Origin: Planoprotostelium fungivorum
Taxonomy: Eukaryota; Evosea; Variosea; Cavosteliida; Cavosteliaceae
Reading direction: 5' to 3'
Length of the DNA: 64,000 nt
Assembly: GCA_003024175.1 (NCBI GenBank)
Contig: MDYQ01000023.1
Coordinates: 1 to 64,000, forward strand
Positions 57,772 through 64,000 of this stretch are shown here, one piece after another. The notes below the pieces were generated by a model. It had not been told where the DNA came from, made no database searches, and saw only the letters and a list, made by a program, of their open reading frames with translations. Numbering within the stretch: position 1 is the stretch's first letter; every line of letters begins with the position of its first letter. Made by a program: the position numbers and the translations under genes.

Positions 57772-60633
57772 ATGAGCGATACACAACCATCTGAACCTGC
57801 GCGGGAAGAGAGAGGACATGTCCATCATGTGAAATTAAACACCTGCCTATTGGATTTCAGGTGATGATCTTGACATCTTATCGCCGTTAGACGTCCCATC
57901 CACCTTTGATATGGTCTTGTCACTATATTGTGAGAGATCTGACTTCTCCTCAGCGATGAGTTGTCGTCGGAGACCGATTCGAAGAAGATCATCAGACTGG
58001 ATGAATCCACTTCTCAACTGATCATCTTATACCCTCAGGAGGGAAAAGTGGTCCGGATGGTGTATGCGAACACTTCGAGCGTTCTCGCATCGGGCAACCG
58101 GCCGACGAAGAGAGAAATTCGATTCAGGTGCATTCGTGCAGTTGATCTGATATCATTTTGATCCTCGCAGCGTTCAAAACAAGGACGTCACTTGTGCTAA
58201 ATTCTCACCGGACGACAATTACATTGCATTTCAATCGAATCCCTCCATGATTGTATCCTTTGTTCCCTCATCGTCTGTCTCTTCATCGCAGACCTTGACC
58301 CAGATAAGGAATTTATTCACCTGAGAGAAGAATCCCAGGCTTTCATTCAATCCTGCAAGAAGTCAAACTGGAACGGACAGATCAGAAACAGCATCTTAGG
58401 TTTCTACTGGACATACTCTGACAACATGCTGTTCATCACACTCAACGGTCTAGATCTCTATCAGGTACTATACCCCACGATCGCATGCGAGCATCATCTG
58501 AACGTCTAATAGTTCCCACCCACAAACTCCACCTCTTTCCTCCCTTCACGAAAGAAGGAGATGAAGGTGAGACATTCTCTCCATCATCGATGCACTCTCC
58601 TGATGATGATGACAGGCCATCAAAGATTTCAAGCAGCAGATCAACTGGTTCGTTTACTCTGCAAAGCACAGAGTCGTCTTGGCTTCCACGGGCGTTACTT
58701 CAGTCACTGCCTCAGGTACTCTCCTTCTCTGCGATCTTCCTCACGATGTACCAGGTCACAGCTCCACTTGCATTCAGGGATTCTACCTGGAACACAACAA
58801 CATTGTCAAATTGGGTAAGTTCAACATGGAGAAGAAACAACCACCGTCGGCGACGCCCAACAAGATGCCCGTGGCCGTTAAACAGGAAGAGCTCACCATC
58901 GCCTCCATGTGAATCGAATCGTCTTGAAATGCAGGATTGATTCTATCTAGTTACGGGAGGTTGTATTGCATTCACACGGACAATTCCAACAGTGTCGTCA
59001 CTCTCTACCTCATCACCCGAGATGATGTGATGATCATCACGTGTCCCACCTTCTCATCCGATGCAGATCCGAAAGTTCTTAGAGATCCGCATTCCCAGCA
59101 GAGAAGAAGCACACGTACACGTCATCGATAACCTCTTGGTCATGCATTGTACCGTGTCAAAGGTGAAGAGAGTGACATCACTCGATGTCAACGGATGCAG
59201 GTCGCGTTGATCTACGACATCAAGAGGAAGAAGGGACAAGAGTACCCCTTCTCAGAGCCGTTACCCCTCTCTCCCACGGCCCCTCCGTCTACAACCAGCG
59301 ATCACACCACCGTTCAACCCTGTCCGTATTTTTCGAATAATTCATCGTCTTTCTCTTCTCATTGTAGATAGATCAAGGGTCATGGGTGTTCTTCAGTCCG
59401 AATCTGATCTTAGATGAAGAGAAGGGGTACCTGTGGGATGTGTCCATCGATCTAGAAGGTATCGCCGCCAGTTGCTCTGAGAGGAAGAAATTGATCCACT
59501 TTGTCCTCAGGAGATCCATGCCGTGAGAGATGAAGAGGCTCGTTGTAGTCTGACGATACACAGGAGCTCGAAGGAATTACTGTTACGACATCTGAGGAAC
59601 AGCATACAAGACCAAGAATCGTTGAGCACTCTCGCCAAGCTATTCGATTGCATCAACTTTGTACTCGCAAAGTGAGACGATGACATACACGCATAGAGAA
59701 CATCCGTCGTTGTAGATTGACACTGTACAGAGACATCAACAAGAGAGGCATAGATGATGATAACGAAGGCACTCCTAAATTAGACCGATCGTCCACTCGT
59801 AGCACCATCAAGTACGTACCGTACGTATCTACACTCTAACTCTCCCACAGATCCTCCAGTGACATGCACAAACTGCTCACATCATCACCCAATCTACACC
59901 ACTCGGGAGTGGGTCTACCTTCCAGCCCACAAGTGCCTCTCCACACGAACAGAAACCAAGACGGATACATATTGGTCACACAGCAGGACATGTACCAATA
60001 CGTGTTCCTTCCTTTCGTCGAGCAGGTGAGAGAGGGGGGATGACATCACGTGACGTCACGCAGGGCATGGATCATCAGTTCATGATCGGGGTCATCACAG
60101 AGTACACGCGGAGTCTGCACTTCAATCACGTCACCGTGGATCCACTGCTGTATCAGCTGCTCATCTCTTACCTCGTCAGAAACGACAAGTTCTACCAACT
60201 GCATCAGATGCTACAATACCACGTCGTCAGGTGAGATCATCATCATCATCACGATGTTCCTGACTCATCCAGCGATTCCGCCCACGTCGCCTGCCAATTA
60301 CTGTCTTTAGAGTCCAGATACCCTCCAGCTTATCAGCTGGCCCTCGACATGTTCAAGCGATTGAACACGGACGAAGAGATCCTCGAAGTCCTCTTGACCA
60401 AGAGACAGATCGTCCTCGCCCTTCGCTTCTTGAGATCACACAGGAACCTGCAGTACTCCGTCGCGAGGATTTTAGACATCGCCGCCACAGAGAACGATCC
60501 CACGCTGTTCTACACCACTTACAAGTTTTTCGAGGCCAGGAGAGAGATCAAGGGAGCAGAGTGTGCCGGAGCGGCTCAACACTTCCAGCAGCTGTTTGTG
60601 AGCGCCCCTTCAGTCAATCGGTTCAATAAATAG
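57772..60633 (+). CDS. RMC1: RMC1 (regulator of MON1-CCZ1)
   Basis: RMC1 joins the MON1-CCZ1 complex, the GEF for Rab7 on late endosomes. ATG 57772 opens MSDTQPSEPAREERGHVHH. The N-terminal propeller region includes VTCAKFSPDDNYIAFQSN, NSILGFYWTYSDNMLFITLN and IKDFKQQINWFVYSAKHRVV, matching RMC1's early blocks. The C-terminal Mic1 domain is clear: PLLYQLLISYLVRNDKFYQL, YPPAYQLALDMFKRLNTDEE, VLLTKRQIVLALRFLRSH, VARILDIAATENDPTLFYTT and AAQHFQQLFV, with TAG at 60631-60633. Many introns of about 40 nt interrupt it. Together with the Rab GEF and M6PR-like gene in this window it fits an endolysosomal theme, though linkage is probably chance. Confidence 0.85.
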
Positions 60634-60740
60634 TGTGATGATATCGGAGAAGGACAAAGGATTTCGCTGCGAAAGGGGGCACTTTGCGGCTTTCTCTGAA
60701 CTCGACCGATGAGCAGTGACCTTGAGAATTCTTGACAGAG

Positions 60741-61436
60741 ATGGGTGCCAACTGTGCTGCTCTTCAAAGGCCGAGAAGAGAGCATAAGATGATGGTGCTC
60801 GGTCTTGATAATGCAGGGAAGACATCGATTCTTCTTCAGATGAAGCAAGTGGCTGTCGTACCTGTTGCGTCCACCGTAGGATTTAATCTAGAGTCCATCA
60901 GGGTACGCATCACTGTTTATTCTATTAGTGTATCGTACGCATCTCACTGTACATTCAGTGCCAAGATTTAGATTTTGCAGTATGGGACCTAGGAGGAGAA
61001 GCGAAGAATCGACAGATGTGGAGGATCTACTTCAAGAACACCATCAGTTTCATCTTTGTCTTCGACTCCACGGACAGAGGGCGCAGCGTGGAGGCCAGAG
61101 AGGAATTGAAAGAAGTATTGAAGGATGACAATGTGCGTTTTCGACGTCATCCATCGTCTAAATCCCACGCAGCTGAGAGGCGTATGCCTGATGGTCCTCG
61201 CCAATAAAAGCGATCTACCCGAAGCAATGTCAAGCATGGAGGTAGCTGAGGAATTAGAGTTGGCACACATCACCGACAGAAAATGGAGCGTCCAATCAAC
61301 GAGCGCCACATCTGGACAGGGGATAAATCAGGCCATTGAATGGATCAAAGAAACAATCAGCGAACGCGAATACAAGAAGAACTTGGGTTCATCACGACAG
61401 ACGATACGAGAGGGCAGTGTGAATGACAACAAATAG
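60741..61436 (+). CDS. Atypical ARF-like small GTPase
   Basis: ARF-family GTPases recruit effectors to membranes. ATG 60741 gives MGANCAALQ, with Gly2 fitting N-myristoylation. The P-loop is LGLDNAGKTSIL, the switch I region STVGFNLESI has its Thr, and after an intron comes switch II VWDLGGEAKNRQMWR. The base-recognition motif is ANKSDLP, and SATSGQGINQAIEWI closes the fold. Total length is about 190 residues, with a short basic C-terminal extension ending NDNK and TAG at 61434-61436. The catalytic Gln of the usual WDVGGQ motif is Glu here, so GTP hydrolysis may be slow. It does not match ARF1, ARL1 or SAR1 exactly; an ARL-type assignment is as far as the sequence allows. Confidence 0.88.
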
Positions 61437-61525
61437 AATGTAAAGACGATCGCATCTTTATCTTCTACCCGAATGACCCAATTCATCCAGGCAGCCGATT
61501 CTTTACAGTTCACTTTGTACGCCTC

Positions 61526-63928
61526 AATTCTCCGCGGTGACTCCCGAGTTCTTGATCCTCTCCCTCTCTGCTTGCCTCTTCACGTCGTTGGCACGAATCA
61601 GATCTTGCAGGTGTGCACTCATATTCTGCAACCCCTTCTTGGATAATTCCAACAGTAAATCCGACTCTGACACTTGTCTCCTGCACCATCATCAGTCTCC
61701 TGCACGATCATCTACAAGGTCATCATCACCTCGACGCTCTTAACATGGCGGCTCTGGTCATCCTCGTCTTCGAACTGTCCTCCGATGTTGTCTTCTTCTC
61801 TTCACTCTCCATCTTGTCCTTCAGATCTTCCACGGAGGAAACTCTCAATGGAATGTGCTGTCGCGAAGTCATCGGCGATTCCGTCGGCGTCGGCTCTGGA
61901 GCCGGAGTCTGTGCGTACAGAGCTGACGCACGTCAGCGTGTAAGTACGGTACGTACATCACTCACATGATATCTTGGTGTACCACGAGCTCAACCAACTG
62001 ACGGCAGCCCTCTTACTCAGCCTCTGGATGTTCTGAATACCATCCAGTACAGTCTGCAATCGACTGGCGATGAAAGAAACTCGACCTTTCTCTCTTCAAC
62101 GACAGAAGGTGACAGCGTCTTCACCTTTCGACTCAGAGAGGTCTTGATTGATGTCTCTCACTCCCTGCTTCACTTCTTTCAGATTTCGACCCACTTGATG
62201 GAGTTCCTCGCTGATGATGGCCTCCGAAGTCATCTGTCACGGTGATCAGTGTCCATCACTTGTCTCTCTACGACGATCTTCACCTGAATCTCCCATTCTC
62301 CGTGTTCTCTCTCCGCTTGTTCTTGCAGGTGAACGAGAGCATCGGCTCTCTTCTGTTTCTCCTCTTCAGAATCGATTCACCTATCGTGTAGATCTCACCT
62401 GGATTTCGTCCAAGGTCTTACTCGAGTGAGAGAGCATCACTTGCAGGCACTTCGCATCGTATTCCATCCTCTGTGCATCTGTCTTACTCACAGACAGTCT
62501 CTGTATTCTCGTCAATCGAAATCTCCATCGAATCTCTTCACCTCTTCGAAGGTCAACGTCTTAGAGGGTGGGAGGGGTGTTTGTATCCGACTCCGGGGTG
62601 GTGTATCTGTACGACGTGTCAATCGACGTCTCCGTTTTCGTGAAACTGACCCGGTTGTACGGGCAGAGGTAAGATCTCGCTGGCTGAATCAGAGACAGAT
62701 TTCTTTTCGAGAGATCCGCGAAGGTCCAATTTTTCTCCCTTGTTTCATTCAGTCGATGATGATCATCATCTCCCGCATCTCGACGCATGCGATGAGATGA
62801 CGGATCGACAGAAACATCTCACTTCTTCTTCCGTGATGGGATCGCTGCTCTTCTTGTTTCGAATGTTGATGGGTGACCTGATGCTCCATGAGTGATAATT
62901 CCATCGAGTTTCATCGATATTTCACCTCAATTTCTTCAGAGTCATCTGTATTCCCTTCGCAGTGGACCTCCTCCTCGGCCGAGGTGAATCATCATCACTT
63001 GTCGCTCCCGTCTCGATCATCGCTTCGCAGTATTCAGTCGTCTGCGATGAGATGTCGTTCGTGACGTCTCACTTTCGGTGGAAGTAGAAGCTACGGGAGA
63101 GAACATCCTGAGCCTATCACTTGATTCGACTCTCTGTCTCTGTTCTTCTTCTTCCTTCTTCTTCTCTGTATCCGCTTTCTCTTTCGCTGTAATCGTTACA
63201 CTCTTTTATTCAAGACGAAATCTATGATGATGACACGATGAGTAACAGATCTCACCTTCTGCATCTTGCATCTCTCTCAGTTCTTTTCTCTTCTTCTTCT
63301 CGTCTTCTGCAGCCTTCCTTCTCTCGGCTAAGGGATTGTAACCCTCCACCGTCTCGATCTGTGAAAATAATTTATTGTACTGTCGCTCAGTCAATTTCAC
63401 ATTCTCATCTCTCACGCGATCACCTTGGCTTCGAAGAATGCTTTACATTCTATGACTCTAGTCATGGTGCCTGGTGATATCGTCTCTTCTTGTTGGCCGG
63501 ATGGATTGCTGGTGTTGCTGTCTGTCAGTCCCTTGGGTGGAAGTGGAGCGATGGCCTCTGCCAGAAAGGAGTCGCTACCTTCTAAAGCTCTCGCCCATTT
63601 TCTGGCGATGGAGGGTGCAGTGGTGGTGATCAGTTCGGAGCGATATTTCGAGTTATGAATGGGGCCGGGAGACATAGTCGACTGATTAAGAGGATCAGAT
63701 GCAGAAAAATGGTCGATCGAGTGAATATCATCACCTCGACGTTCTTTCGTGCGTTCATGTATTCACCCAGGGAGAGATTGAAGAGATCATCGGATTCCAA
63801 ACTGTATATTCTCTTTGATGATACCCTTAAATCTCTCGGACTCTTTATTCGGTGAGTATGATGTGTAGAATGTTGAAGGGGCTCACGGTTTGGGAGCTCA
63901 GTTCAGGTGTTGTCTGGTGTAAGCTCAT
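61526..63928 (-). CDS. Coiled-coil protein of unknown function
   Basis: Splice phase supports a start at 63928 (MSLHQTTPELSSQT), directly after a leader-intron acceptor, then RDLRVSSKRIYSLESDDLFN and SPGPIHNSKYRSELITTT. Charged helices follow: LTERQYNKLFSQIETVEG and RRKAAEDEKKKRKELREMQ. In the 62.1-62.3 kb region come ISEELHQVGRNLKEVKQGVR and INQDLSES; in the 61.6-61.9 kb region LYAQTPAPEPTPTESPMTS, LSKKGLQNMSAHLQDLI and VKRQAERERIKNSGVTAEN, with TGA at 61526-61528. Heptad-like, Glu/Lys-rich segments predominate. One stretch recalls a Qbc-SNARE helix, but this is weak. The middle (62.4-63.1 kb) has uncertain exon borders. No enzyme domain is seen. Confidence 0.55.
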
Positions 63929-64000
63929 CGCTGATGATAATCAACACTGCTTCGTAGCGTTGACACTCACATTCAGCCAGTATCACGTCATTCGATCGAT

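Noticed and set aside
63655-63855. Plus-strand frame at the right end
   Set aside because: The opposite strand carries well-phased exons of the coiled-coil gene over the same bases.
1-64000. tRNA, rRNA or other structured RNA genes
   Set aside because: None recognised by eye in the intergenic gaps; a covariance-model scan would be needed to exclude small ones.

Overview
The window reads as nuclear DNA of a gene-dense, intron-rich protist. Nearly every gene is cut by many very short GT-AG introns, mostly about 35-70 nt. Neighbouring genes are separated by tens to a few hundred bases and often face each other head-to-head or tail-to-tail. The gene set suggests an amoebozoan, possibly a protosteloid-type amoeba: a talin with a C-terminal villin headpiece, an IP3-receptor-like channel, a TerD-domain protein and BiP ending in HDEL. 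This placement is an inference from gene content, not from a marker gene.

Layout. 1-1890 holds a decayed fragment of a protein-primed family B DNA polymerase of Polinton/Maverick type. 2.1-6.1 kb holds poorly conserved genes: a transposon-like Cys-rich protein, an acidic protein, a GATA-like zinc finger and an AT-hook-like protein. 6.15-7.59 kb is a CAMK-type protein kinase. 7.9-8.7 kb (minus) is a repetitive protein of unknown function. 8.95-10.6 kb (minus) is a bacterial-type histidyl-tRNA synthetase with a likely mitochondrial leader. 10.8-20.1 kb is a complete IP3-receptor/RyR-family calcium channel containing two 141-nt assembly duplications, each beside a single N. 20.1-23.7 kb (minus) is coatomer beta-prime. 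23.8-25.4 kb is an RCC1-repeat protein. 26.1-34.9 kb (minus) is a full talin. 35.4-37.3 kb (minus) is a Sec2/Rabin8-type Rab GEF. 37.7-39.25 kb is an unrecognised protein. 39.6-41.6 kb (minus) is CCT-beta. 41.9-43.0 kb (minus) holds a small unknown gene and an abbreviated pyruvate-dehydrogenase E2/E3BP-like gene. 43.1-44.2 kb is a mannose-6-phosphate-receptor-like membrane protein. 44.9-47.0 kb is BiP/GRP78. 47.2-48.9 kb is an SMG8/SMG9-like protein. 49.1-50.8 kb (minus) is a TerD protein. 51.3-52.3 kb (minus) is a UBC-like/F-box fusion. 52.3-53.8 kb (minus) is SDS22. 54.0-55.6 kb is mitochondrial processing peptidase beta. 55.6-57.6 kb (minus) is flavocytochrome b2. 57.8-60.6 kb is RMC1. 60.7-61.4 kb is an atypical ARF-like GTPase. 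61.5-63.9 kb (minus) is a coiled-coil protein.

There is no operon logic. Several genes share the secretory/endolysosomal theme (coatomer beta-prime, Rab GEF, M6PR-like receptor, BiP, RMC1, ARF-like GTPase), and others serve mitochondria (HisRS, MPP-beta, E2/E3BP-like). BiP, talin, MPP-beta and CCT-beta use strongly C/G-ended codons, consistent with high expression. The region left of about 1.9 kb is visibly more AT-rich.

No clearly new multi-gene system was found. The best leads are a UBC-like/F-box fusion, an abbreviated E2/E3BP-like gene, an ARF-like GTPase with Glu at the catalytic Gln position, an IP3R-like channel with an unusual selectivity filter, a 37-nt exon-intron junction copied into a neighbouring gene's intron, and a 19-nt perfect intergenic inverted repeat.
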